Below are positions 47,432 through 59,254 of a DNA stretch of 64,000 bases, in pieces. Each line of letters opens with the position of its first letter. Positions within the stretch are counted from its first letter, which is position 1. The position numbers and the translations under genes were made by a program. The notes beneath the pieces were generated by a model. It searched no databases, was not told the DNA's origin, and was given only the letters and a program-made list of their open reading frames with translations. This DNA is from Alisma plantago-aquatica (taxonomy: Eukaryota > Streptophyta > Magnoliopsida > Alismatales > Alismataceae), in assembly GCA_963693085.1 (NCBI GenBank), contig OY856410.1, positions 891,325,835 to 891,389,834 of the forward strand, written 5' to 3'.

Positions 47432-47601
47432 AATGGGCCTTGTAAGCCATGTGGTTAGTTGTTGCCTAGTGAGAGGTGACAAGATGTCTAATGGCCTTGT
47501 GAGCCATGTGATTATTTGTTGCCTAGTGAGAGGTGACACGATGTCTAATGGCCTTGTGAGCCATGTGATTAGTTGTTGCCTAGTGAGAGGTGACAAGATG
47601 T
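47432..47601. repeat. Three 57-bp tandem units
   Basis: Units start with AATGGGCCTTG or AATGGCCTTG at 47432, 47490 and 47547, and contain GTTGCCTAGTGAGAGGTGAC. Confidence 0.88.
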
Positions 47602-47854
47602 TGATCTAGATATTTATGTAAGAATTGGTAATGTTTAAAATAAACTAGGTAAATAGGAACCTCATAACATAATAATGATAATAAATGGTTCCAAAGATAA
47701 TACTGAAATCTTGGTCATACATGCATTATAGTCATAACCAAAATAAGGGCTATGGTGCATTGAATATGTTAAAATGAGACATGAGGAATACTTAAATCAC
47801 ATAAAGGATGTGAATGTATCTCATGGTTCGGATGAGGTATAATGCCTTGCTGTG

Positions 47855-48615
47855 AACTCAGGATTGGTATGGTCCAATCCCTGGCTGAACTCTATGATCT
47901 TAGGATTGGTATAGTCTAATGCCTGGTTGTGACCTCAGGATTGGTATAGTCCAATGCCTGGCTGTGAACTCAGGATTGGTATAGTTGATGCCTAGCTGAA
48001 CTCGATCTCAAGATTGGTATAGTCCAATGTCTGGATAAACTCTATGATCTCAGGATTGGTATAGTCCAATGCATGGTTGTGAACTCAGGATTGGTATAGT
48101 CCAATGTCTGGATGAACTCGAACTCAGGATTGGTATAGTCTAATGCCTGGCTGAACTCAATCTCAGGATTGGTATAGTCCAATGCCTGGCTAAACTCTAT
48201 GATCTCAGGATTGGTATAGTCCAATGCCTGGCTGTGACCTCAGGATTGGTATAGTCCAATGCCTGGCTGTGAACTCAGGATTGGTATAGTCCAATGCCTG
48301 GCTGAACTCGATCTCAGGATTGGTATAGTCTAATGTCTGGCTAAACTCTATGATCTTAGGATTGGTATAGTCCAATGCCTTGCTGTGACCTCAGGATTGG
48401 TATAGTCCAATGCATGGCTGTGAACTCAGGATTGGTATAGTCCAATGCCTGGCTGAACTCGATCTCAGGATTGGTATAGTCCAATGCTTGGCTGAACTCT
48501 ATGATCTCAAGATTGTTATAGTCTAATGACTGGTTGTGACCTCAGGATTGGTATAGTCCAATGCCTGGCTGAACTCTGTGATCTCAAGTTTGGTATAGTC
48601 CAATACCTGGATGAA
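47855..48615. repeat. 38-bp tandem units arranged in a 151-bp higher-order repeat
   Basis: About 20 units, each with AGGATTGGTATAGTCCAATG and CCTGGCTG. They differ in the linker that follows, and four linker types recur in order. Units with the long linker (AACTCTATGATCTC) start near 47861, 48011, 48166, 48317 and 48468, a spacing of 150-155 bp. Confidence 0.88.
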
Positions 48616-49444
48616 CATGATGATGTATATTCACATTATTGGTACAATTTAATACTAGGTTGGTAGATTGGCTGAGGCCGACAGATAGAAATGAAAATGA
48701 TTCATGGGTGTCGTATCATGGTAATATTATCACAAGATAAGCTTGAGATACTGATATAATATGATGGGTAAATGATATACATGTTTTTCATATTTCTTAT
48801 AAAGTGAATAGATGATTTACTGCTCTATCATAGATAGTTGTAATGCTTTAAAAGATGAGAATTTTCTAAACTACTTATCCTCTGCTCAGTTTAAATATTA
48901 TTTAACTGTGATAATAACATTGTTGGTGGAGAGTTATATCTCTCACTGGGATAATTGTCTCACCCTGTGGGATCCACATTTTTTTAGGTGGACATGCACA
49001 AGGGGGTTGAGATCGTACTGTAGAGGGAGAACATCAGCAGTAGGGACAGTAGTGACAACTCAAGTTGAGTGTATTGTCTATCGTGTATTGTAGATAGAAG
49101 TCTTATGTGTCGTCTCTATACTCTCAGGTCCTTGGATTTAGTACGTGTTTGTTTTATGAAAAATCTGAGGTTTTGGCTAGTATGCCTCAAGGGTTTATGT
49201 TACTTCAATATATGTTTTGACAAAGCAACTATTATATGTTATCCTCGAGAAGAGATGGTACTATGTGTGTACAATGTGAGCAATGATGTATATAAGGTTT
49301 TGGTTTTTCCTTAAAGAGTTTTCCTGGAAATGGATCTCTTTGCAAAATGGTTTTAATTTTTAGTGATTTTTGTTAATCTGCTTCTTATGATTATTCCTCT
49401 TAATTAGTAACGATTTGTTTGTGGGTTTGGCAATTGTCGTAATA
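48616..49444 (+). other. Distal end of the element C 5' LTR
   Basis: No repeat or gene is visible. The ORFs at 48812-49093 and 49069-49314 are inside the LTR and carry no family features. Confidence 0.45.
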
Positions 49445-49448
49445 AGTT

Positions 49449-49460
49449 CGGTATCAGAGC
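49449..49460 (+). other. Primer binding site of element C (initiator-Met type)
   Basis: CGGTATCAGAGC, 11 of 12 to TGGTATCAGAGC, four bases after the LTR. TTAAGGTTCGCTGAGTCTAC follows and matches the same place in element A. Confidence 0.78.
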
Positions 49461-49549
49461 TTAAGGTTCGCTGAGTCTACAAAGACATAGGACTAAGGTA
49501 TTGAGTCTGTTTTAGTGTCCTCCAGTATATCTTATAGTGACTTCTGCTT

Positions 49550-50710
49550 ATGCAGAAGGAGGGATATAGCTTAAAGATGTCTGGAGAACATGAGGATCAT
49601 GTCACTGAGAGCAATGTTGCTGCACCAGTAGGAGGTGCAAGGGATCGGTCAAGAGAGGGTGTAGTAGGAGGTGCAAGGGATCAGTCAAGAGAGGAATTAG
49701 TGCCTGAGAAACCCCATTTTGATGAAGCTATGATAGAAAATACAACCTTTCATAAACTTTTTGGGCAATTCATGACCACAATGATGCATATGGAAGATTG
49801 AATGCCAGCACAGGCACCTACGACACCAACTCCCAATGAGGGACATGGGTCTGGTAAGACTTTTTAACAACTACGCCCTGTAGGAGCTGTAGAATATGCC
49901 GGGACATCTGACCCAACAGATGTTGATCTATGGCTCACTAAGTTAGAAAAGGCTTTTAAGATCCTTAGTATCCCAGATACTGACAAAGTCAAACATGTTG
50001 TATACCTTTTGAAGGGTAGTGTTGGACATTGGTGGGCCATAGAAGAAGTAAAAAGGAATGATGAAGAGGTTGGTTGGGAGGAATTTCATCGAGAATTCGT
50101 CAATAAGTATTTTCCAAGGACATGTTTAGATGAAAAGATCTCACAATTTGAGAAGGTTTGGCAGGGAACCATGTCAATAAATGAATATGAGGCTAGGTTT
50201 ATGGAACTTTTGTGATTTTGTCCTCAAATGGCTGCTACCGAGCAGTAGAAGATTCGACGTTTTGAGAAAGGACTGAATGTTGAGGTGTCTATCTCGGCAG
50301 TTGCATTAGAAAGCAGAGAGAGATTTGCCACATTTGTGGAGTCAATTCGGAGGATAGAAAGGTCTGTGACAAAGAAACATGAGGAAAACCTCAAAAGGAG
50401 GTCTACACAGTCATAGGAATAGTGGATTGATGGTACTAAACAACCAAAGTTTTCGTTAATACTGGCTCAACCACAATATAGTACACCAATGAAGTGGTCA
50501 CCAAGAAGGATCTGAGCTTGCTATAGATGTGGACAAAGAGGACATCTGAGGTGGAAGTGTCCAAGGAGAAGTGATGAGGTGACCCAACAGTCAAGGTATA
50601 ATCTACAACGCCCTCAAGGACCACAGTTTAGTGGAGCAGAAGGTCGAGGACGAGGAGAAGTGTCACAGATTGGTCCATCTACTTTTGGTGGTAGTGGACA
50701 AAGGCAATAA
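49550..50710 (+). pseudogene. gag: gag of element C (Retrotrans_gag and CCHC knuckle), several stops
   Basis: A single reading frame from about 49550 (first ATG of the likely protein at 49577, MSGEHEDHVTES) to the stop at 50708. The capsid core has LWLTKLEKAFKIL, VVYLLKGSVGHWW, VGWEEFHREFVNKYFP and GTMSINEYEARFMELL, the plant Ty3/Gypsy gag pattern. A zinc knuckle C-x2-C-x4-H-x4-C lies at 50519-50557 (CYRCGQRGHLRWKC). In-frame stops occur at 49799, near 49866, at 50213, near 50248, near 50414 and 50420, and at 50513. The frame itself is unbroken, so the damage is by point changes only. Pol does not follow. Confidence 0.88.
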
Positions 50711-52357
50711 CAAGATGACAACTAGACTCCATGTGGAGTCAGCCAAGACACTAGATAAACCATAAGAGGTAACATGTCAGATAAAACTTTTTATTCTAAA
50801 TTATCTTTCCATTTCCACTCTCTGCCTACTAATTATAAGAAAGGTAGTTGTTGTTAAATTAGTCCTATGAGGACATGAGGAAGAGATAAGAAGGATGAGA
50901 ACTTATACTCAGTCCAATATTGCCTTATATGTTTTGAAATTTCTCCCTTCATGAAGAAAGGGAAGAGATGTAAAAGAAACACCCAAAGAAAATTTGAGAT
51001 AACTAAGTATTAAAAATTTAAAGAGATGAAACATAATATAAAACAAATGCATACTACCTAATTTCAATTCTTGAATACCCTGGCCAAGTATTCATCTATT
51101 GAAGACACGGTAAGTATGGAACTCTTAGATTGCTATCTTTCTAATTACTCTGATCAAGTAGTCATTTTGAGGCAATCTAAAGAGCATAATGAAGTAAAAG
51201 ATGTGGCATGGATATTTCTACCACATCCTAATTGATATATGGAGAAATCTGAGTTAATCATAGATCAACTTATAAACAAAAGAAGATGTTAGTATAATGT
51301 ATACCTTGGTCTGAGGACCTAGAGGTAATAGTTACCTGATGAGAGGTAACAATGTTCAATGATGAACTGAGGGTTTGAATACCCAGATCTAGTAATCATG
51401 ATGATGATAATACTGAGAGGTGGTGACATGTAATCATCTCTATAATTCCTATGCTGAAGGTAAGGAACCTAAGAGGAAATAAGATTGAATGACACATGAA
51501 TAATTGAAAGTTCATGTAATACTCGAAGAAGGAGATAATCTCTTTTCTTTAATAAACAACCATGAATTATGATGGGGTGATAAAAAGGACTATGTTTCCT
51601 TGTACTCTTTCCTTTTCGGGACATGACAATCAAGTAAGTCTTATGACATTTGATGTACATGGATTAGAAGAAATCTATAGATGGATACTTTGAAAAGTAT
51701 CAGCTAGTCTTGGATCTTAGTTCCAAGACAAAGTATATGTGTTAAGTAATGTCCCGAGATTAAAGAAAGGTCCTATTAAATGTTTAGTTTTGGTGATAAT
51801 AATAGAGGATGGAAATGATGATGATGTGATGTGTTTTTGGCACATATAATGGATACCATATGTTAGGGGTTTATACTCCGCATAAACATGATATCATAAA
51901 GGATGTATGAGTTGAAGGAACAATTGTATAATCATTTTGGGAGAAGCTTATGAAGCTAAAAATAATCCCTTAGAATATCCTTATCTAGATCTGTTGAGAC
52001 AACTTATACATAATATCTAAAGATACCTCCGAGATAAGTTGTTCTTTAACAAGTAGCCTCTCCTTATAATAAAAAAATAAATAGTTAACAGGATAGTTGA
52101 TACAAGTCATAAGAAATTTAGTGTTGAACCAACATATTAGATGGGTACAATAGAAGTATGATAAGACTTGTAGTCTAAAATGAATGACAGAATGTAATTC
52201 TAGTCTAGGAAAGACAATTGAGTATACAGATTCTATGATAACCCTCTGTGAAAGAACCTTGTGTTGGTCAAAGTTATATGGCATCTCCATGACATCAAGA
52301 TGTTATGTGGAGATTTGATGATACAATGCATGAATGACAATTGTCTTCCTTCATCTG
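50711..52357 (+). other. Non-coding post-gag region of element C
   Basis: No pol motif in any frame. 51040-51280 corresponds to 24830-25000 (minus strand) in element A. The ORFs at 51469-51660 and 51985-52290 on the minus strand are unsupported. Confidence 0.6.
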
Positions 52358-52396
52358 GGATTTCGAGGATGAAATCCTAGTTAGGGGTTTATAACT
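52358..52396 (+). promoter_or_regulatory. Hairpin and polypurine tract of element C
   Basis: GGATTTC, loop GAGGAT, GAAATCC (52358-52377, perfect seven pairs) is followed by TAGTTAGGGGTTTATAAC and the LTR start. Confidence 0.7.
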
Positions 52397-54520
52397 TATA
52401 ATGACCCTGACCTGGGTTATAAGGTAACCCTATTTGTTTTGGCTAAGTAAGTTTCTTAGAACTTTAATATAATCCTATAAAGTGTTTTGCTATAAGGTAA
52501 CAAACTTATGTTTCAAATTTGGTCATGTTTGAATAATGTTTGAGCAATGTTCTCATGTTTTGGACCAAAATGCAATTTACCCAAGATGAGGGGATATATT
52601 ACAATTTGTCACATGTTGAATGTTCCCTAAGTTTTTTAGCATCATAAGAGAGAGAATGATGCAAGGTGGTGGCTTGTGGAAAGCCTAAATTCCAAGTTTG
52701 AACTTGTTTGAATAATGTTAGTGACTTGTGTACCAATTTTGGTGCAAGTTGTAATTTACCCAAAATGTAGGGTTGATATGCAAATTACCACATCTAGAGT
52801 GTACCTACTCCATCCTAGTATCATATAGAGGAGAGATAAAGGAGGAGACACCATGTTTGAACCAATTAAGAGTGATGGTACTCTTGGTAATGAAATGACC
52901 AAGAAAGGGGTTGAATATGAAACCCTAACTTGAGTTATATCAAGTTGAAAAGCTTATATATGAGTGCCTATCGGCCAAGGAGCCATAGGAGGAGTCCCAT
53001 ATCGTTTTTTGGACTCTAGGAAAATCCCATGACGTGCAAATAACCTCAAGGAGGTGAAGTGTATTGGTTTACAACTTCCTTAGAAAAGTTGTATCGGGTT
53101 GTGAATAAAGTGGTGATTTTGTTGATATATTTTATTCAAAGGGATAAGTAATGGACAAAAATTCATCCCTAGATTATCCTCAAGAGTTTTGCATGTCAAG
53201 ATAAATGTTAATGCATGCATATACATGTGTCAACCATGCATGGACACGTGGCACCTAGTAGCTCAAATTGATGACACCTCATTTTCACACTTCTTCATGA
53301 ACAACAAGTATATATACCGCTTCTTTCACCCCTTTAGTGAACTTTTTCAAATCTTACCACCCTATTTCCTTAAGGTATCATGCATAGGGTCCTTGTATCA
53401 TTCAGGAGTGAAGTGGTATCGTGCATAGGGCCTTGGGTATCATCCATAGCAAGTTCATATCGGACAAGTAGGGTGATATCAGCCTAGTGAAGTGATATCG
53501 GCCATAGTGAAGTGTTTTGATCACAAGTGAGGGGGATATCGGCCAAGGGTGGTGGCATATCGTGCAAAAGTGATGGAATATCGTGAAAGGGTAGTGAGGT
53601 ATCATGCAAGGTGATAAGGAGCAAGAAGGAGCTCAATACTTAACCCTAAGGTGAGGCCATGATCATCTTCAACATTGGATTGAAGCATGGTTATAGGGTT
53701 ATGATCTTCCTTTCTTTTCTTCTTCACCAATTGCTTATCCATGGTGATTCCTTGCATATATAGGATTTTTGAAGTTCATCTTCAACCTTGGGAACATGAA
53801 TCTTTGGATATTGGAGCTTTGAAGTTGTTCTTGAGGCAGGTTATATAACTTGAACTCAACCATGTTATTATTCATCACCTAAATTGCTATACTTAATGAT
53901 CTACTTTTAATTCCAAATTTTTTTGAAATAGTTGATGACATTATGAGTTCTAGTAGTTGCTTATACCTATTTCCATGAACTTTAATAGTTAGAAAGAAGG
54001 TCTAGATCTTGAAGAAGATGGTATCACCTTATAAAGTGATATCGGGTTCAAAGCTCACAAGCAAGCACCTCTAAACTGATATGGTGATGCACCTACTTCA
54101 CTAAAACGATATGGATATGATGTTATACTTTCTTGCACGATATGGTGGTGTAGTATACACTGATTGCACGTTATGAGGTCAACAAAACACCTCAAAATTA
54201 TATTGGGTTAAGCACACACCTCCTTGCCCGATCTGGTGTGAAGCATACACACACCTCTTTGCTCGATATGGTATGAAGCGCACACACACCTCTTTGCCCG
54301 ATATGGTGTGAAGCACACATACACCTCTAAAGTGATATGGTGAGAAAGCACACACCTCTTTGCCCGATATGGTGTGAAGCACATACACACCTCTTTGCCC
54401 GATATGGTGAGCAAGCACACACCTCTTTTCCCGATATGGTGTGAAGCACACACCCAACTCTTTGCCTGATATGGTGTGAAGCACACATACACCTCTTTGC
54501 ATGATATGGTGTGAAGCACC
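52397..54520 (+). repeat. 3' LTR of element C, interrupted by element B
   Basis: Follows 44574-46760 closely, with TATAATGACC at the start (G-to-A in the terminal TG). It stops inside the 33-bp minisatellite at 54520, where TGTCACG of element B begins. The rest should lie beyond the window. Confidence 0.85.
53245..53316 (+). promoter_or_regulatory. LTR promoter of element C: G-box and TATA box (3' LTR)
   Basis: CACGTG at 53245-53250 and TATATATA at 53309-53316, the same spacing as in the other LTR. Confidence 0.5.
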
Positions 54521-57500
54521 TGTCACGAACCGTCACGCTAAATGAGATTACTCAAAACATAAAACATAATCAATCACTAATTAATCACATACCCAAAAAT
54601 ATGGGTAAATTAAAACTGATTTCAACGTCAACACTCACTCAAAAATATTTGCATGAGAGACCAACATTTCTTATATACATACTATGCTAACAAAAGTTTG
54701 ATTTGTTTGAAACACCATATACAAACTTTTCCTGCCCAGACCTGAGAGTACAGGGATGACTCTAGGACATGCTAGGCATCTAATCCACTTTCTCAAAGAT
54801 TCATTATTGTAGTTCCTCTTTACTTCCATGGTTTTGTTGTCATCATTGTCGATTACCTAAAAAAATGTGGCAAACCACAAGGGTGAGACCCATGTACCAA
54901 CAAGAGATATAACCTCCAACAACATTTATTGATTACAACATTTTTAAGTAATTAAATAGTTAAGCAGTTTTATCAAATATAACAAATAAGATCAATAGTA
55001 TTGATGATTAACAAAATACATAAAGGAGCAGATAATAACTATATCATTAGCCAGACTACCATCCTTTATCTGGTTTGACAATATAAGCAATTCAGTAGCA
55101 AATGCAGTTCGAGCATCATGAGGAAGTCTAGTAACATAGCATAGCTAACAACATGAGCATGTCTAATTGGTTGAACATATCAACATCATAAGAAGAGCTA
55201 ACAACATAAGCACAACTACCTGGATAAGCATGATTAGCAGTATATGCATCTCTAGTTACAAAGACATGGCTAGCATGTTAAACATAACTAACAACATGAG
55301 ATAGCTAGCATCATGATTATAATCAGCAGTAGTAGCATAGTTATCAACATAATTATGGCTACTGTATGTACGCATCTACAATCTTAAGCGTATCCACAAC
55401 ATACATATATATACTATCTCTTAATTGCACTAAGCATCATCTTTATGTAAAGATAACAAACAAGAGTTATCATCCAATGTAAAGCGTTCATGTATAAACC
55501 TAAACATATATGCTATACGGTTGTATTACATCTTTTATTATGCCCTGGGGAATTTGAATCGTACCATTCAAAGTCCAACCGACCCCTGTGAAGGGCGATT
55601 CAGTTCCGTACAAGATCTAGGAGTGTCGATATCCTAAGATCTCTTCCCCTCGGTAAGTATGAGTAAAAAGGCACCAGTCAAAGCTGCCACCACAGTGACA
55701 TATAGTCAAGTTGAAAACCACTAGTCTGACCTTGGTATAGGTCATGACACTAGAAACCAAGGTATTCAAACCCAATCACTGAGGTACAACCACAGTTGTC
55801 CTCTAATCACATCATGTTATAATCATCGAGACACAACCGCAACCGTTCTCAATCACATCAGATGTATGAGGCATGACTATAGCCAACCTCCACGATCTGC
55901 ATTGTGGATGACAAGCATATATCCTCAACCTGCCACCCCACATACTCAATAGTATGCGCTCTGAGTTTCCCTTAGGAATACTCGTTTCACCATCCAACAA
56001 GTTCTGACACTGAAGATGGTTCTATGGCATAGGGCACTACATGATTAGAGTTGCACTTGATTAGTTATGCCAATTGGGTGAATTAAGGCTGTATCAAACA
56101 AGTGGACATACAAACCCTAATTCACTTCTAGAAAGCGTATACATATCAAAACTTTGAAAAGATAGAAACTGTGTGAAACATATATTCTCATCTCATCATC
56201 GCATGGTACTATTCACTTTCTATTCATGAGACCATAGCTAGTCATCATACTATCACAAGATATAAATCCTTTTTACAATATCACAGGGCATCAACCATTA
56301 TCAACATAAGAGCATAACACCTCATTCAGGTCTCAAACATGCCTAAAGGTCATTAAGACCATCATATTATTCCCTGGAAGATCATCATTATCTTTGCATG
56401 CCTTATAACAAGGATTAACAACATCAATTATATAGAATACACCAGATCAGCACAATATTGCATTTATGAGCTAGATGGTATTCATATACAATCATAGCAA
56501 GGTTATATTAACATTAAGAACATTCCTTTATTACATCAACATGTAAGGAATCTAGATATGATTAACACTCATCATATTCATAATGCACATGTTTAGCATA
56601 TGAAAGTATCCACCATGGGGCTATGATAACCACCAATTAACACATTAAGGTTATGATCATGTTAAGGAGGCTATTCCACCATCATTCCATCATATAAGAA
56701 TGTTAAACATGAATAATCATCTTTATCTAATCACATTAGAGTTAGATTCAACATGATAAATTATATCAATGTTACTAATCAACACTCATACGCAAACCCT
56801 AACTCACAACATCCCCATTGGATCATGGATGCATAAGGTGAAGCATCACCATCACATTCCATACTATTCTCAAGTATGAACCCACACATAAATCAAGGTG
56901 TAACCATCAGGTTATAGCATACTAGGGTTTCAACAATAATAGAGTACTCCATGATTGTATTAGTCCTCAAGGACTATTCATACCCAGTTACCATCATTTA
57001 GTTATATTAAAGCTAGGTATAACAAGCTATAACTCATTAGGGTTACATATCAACACAATATGGTTATCATCCCTTCTATTCATATGAGTGAATAGGTAAG
57101 ACTAACTTATTAAGGGTAACCCTCCATTTGTTCCATCACCATTCAACCCATATCGCCATACCACAATGTCACCCAGAACCATTTGATGTTTAAAAGGTAA
57201 GACCATTGGTTGTTTACATAAGTAAACACCTTAGATAAACCACCAATTAAGTCCCTGATTTGTTCTCTAGAAAGAGTCACCATCTAACCCTAGACATCCC
57301 TTGATTAAGAAAAAAAAAGTTCCATTGAGAGTAGGGTAAAACCCACAATTGACAGTTCAATTAAAACAAGCCATCCATTGTCAACAATTAAGCTCCTTAA
57401 GTTGATCATATAAAGGAAATCATATAAATCACATTATTAGGACCATAATATTTAATTAGCCATCATTCCACCTTAATGAAGGAATAAATAGTAGATCTCG

Positions 57501-59216
57501 ACCATTGGGTCAAGTTCACATGTTAAAACCATCAATTACAGTATAGGTCTGACCATTGCATCAAGTGACCCAAGAAACCATTGGTCTAAGGCTTAATTGA
57601 TGCTAAAACTATATGATTAACTCACTATAGATTGTAGAGACATGATCCACCATCATTAGTGATCATTAAATTACTATAGGTTGTTAGATCAACAATATAT
57701 TCATTAATCAACATCAAATATTAAGTCGATGTCATCATTGATTGATATCATCATAAGGGTACTTAATGATTGATCATTATACTTCGAATTGATCCAAAAC
57801 CTGACCTAAGGGGGTGAACATAGGTTTTCACCATAATTTGACACCCTTGATCATGACCATCAGTTGTTATGAATACAACACCATAGGGTTGTTGCAATGG
57901 TACCATCATCGGGTCATGGTTTATAGAAACAATCAGCTTAAAACCCTAAAATTGACCATTGTTTGATAGGTGCTTAGCACCATAGGTTGTCAAACCAACC
58001 TGATCCAAGTCATATTGCACGTTAGGAATATCATACACATGATCACATGTTCATATATAACTGAAATCAGAACAGGGAACATTATAAAAATCGAAATCCA
58101 AGTCAAACATAGCTTTTTAGTGCATGGATCATCATATTCAGGCAAGAACATGATCTAGAAAGCCTATGGTAAGCAATAAACGTGGAGCAAGTTATAAAAC
58201 TTGCATCTAATGAGAAGATGAAACCCCATACAGAATAAATATCGAGTAGGTAGGGTAGAAAATCCAAGAATAAGCTATGAATTCGTCCATCTAGCACCGT
58301 TCTTCATCAAATGAGCAAACCCTAAGCATAAGGAGCAAGAAAGGTAGGGTTTTAGGGCTTTAGTGCAATGTCTACCATGGAACACCAAGGTTTCGACCTG
58401 GATAAAGCTAGGAGGAAGGATAAAAAAGAAATATACGGAGGAAATAAGGTAAAATTTACACTTTTAGGTCAAGATCACTAGGAAGAAGCTTTATAGACCC
58501 AATAAGGGAATCAATTGCAACCCTAGAATTTTTTTCCAAGAAGATCCCCACTTTCTTCTTCCTTGGGCAGAAAAATTCACAGCTGAACAGGGGGAGAATG
58601 AAGCTGGGAGAAGGAGAGAGGTGGTGGAGAGAAAGTGGCTCATTTTGGTGCTTGGAGATAAGTATATGACACTTTAATATTAAGAAAAAGAAAAAGTTGA
58701 AATTCTAGTATATATCCAAGCGTCCATGGCTTTAAATTATTAAGAATATATAAGCACACACACACAAGAAGCTCTCCAACCGTCCCTCTAGAACTTCTTA
58801 GATTTCTTTTGTCGAAATTCCCAGCCAATCACATAATTCCTTAGTTGATAGCTACTAAAGGTAGCTCATCCATGAAGGGGAAAACCCTAAAATATCCTTG
58901 ATCAAAACACCTTCAAACCATGGATCAACTAGGAGACCCATGGTTAAAAAATCTCAAGAATGATAATATAACATATAAGGAACATAATGTATGTGATAAA
59001 TTGCAAAGAAAACCCCTCAATTGGGTAAATTGCAGAAAAGTCCAAAATGTATAGAAAATCGCATAACTTGCTCGAACAGTGTCCAAATTGGACCAAATTT
59101 GAAACTTAAGCTTGTCTTATGATTTCAAAAAATATAAAGTTTATATTAGGGTTATAAATACTCAATTATGGTAATTAATCTCATTCAACTCATTAAGCAA
59201 GTTTAGGGGCCTTACA
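54521..59216 (-). repeat. 3' LTR of element B (full length)
   Basis: Plus-strand ends are TGTCACGAACC and GGGGCCTTACA. It aligns with both LTRs of A where those exist. On the minus strand, TATA-like words (GATATATACTAG around 58706-58717, TTATATATTC around 58743-58752) precede a CT-rich stretch (58570-58640), so the promoter is probably at 58650-58760; this is inferred. ORFs inside (55812-56000, 57970-58158, 58640-58828) are chance. Confidence 0.82.
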
Positions 59217-59254
59217 ACTATAAACCCCTAACAGGGATTTCGCCCCCGAAATCC
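59217..59254 (-). promoter_or_regulatory. Hairpin and polypurine tract of element B
   Basis: On the minus strand GGATTTC, loop GGGGGC and GAAATCC (59254 down to 59235) are followed by CTGTTAGGGGTTTATAG and the LTR start TGTAAGG. Confidence 0.7.

Larger units (their letters stand above)
44574..49444 (+). repeat. 5' LTR of element C
   Basis: Starts TGTAATGACC and ends GTCGTAATA just before the primer site. The first 400 bp share blocks with the minus-strand LTRs of A and B (GTTTCAAATTTGG, GCAATTTACCCAA, GCAATTTGTCACA). Three tandem arrays lie inside it: about 33-bp units (46375-46960), 57-bp units (47432-47601) and 38-bp units in a higher-order pattern (47855-48615). ORFs in these arrays (46369-47015, 47267-47596, 48042-48224) are repeat translations, not genes. 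Confidence 0.85.
44574..54520 (+). mobile_element. Element C: LTR retrotransposon with 4.9-kb LTRs carrying only gag
   Basis: The left LTR is 44574-49444; the internal region 49445-52396 has an initiator-Met-like primer site, gag and a polypurine tract; the right LTR starts at 52397 and is interrupted at 54521 by element B. There is no protease, reverse transcriptase or integrase. LTR length, primer site, and a 3' end with hairpin plus TTAGGGGTTTATAA place it with elements A and B in a Ty3/Gypsy group. It fits the TR-GAG class, in which gag is kept and pol is supplied in trans. The LTRs differ by about 4% in a 245-nt block near their starts. Confidence 0.83.

Noticed and set aside
48042..48224. 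ORF with repeated DYTNPE peptides
   Set aside because: Frame through the 38-bp tandem repeat on the antisense strand; no start context and no family.
47855..48615. Regular repeats with varying linkers, like a CRISPR array
   Set aside because: The linkers are only 7-14 bases, recur in four types, and the array lies in a plant LTR; it is a higher-order minisatellite.
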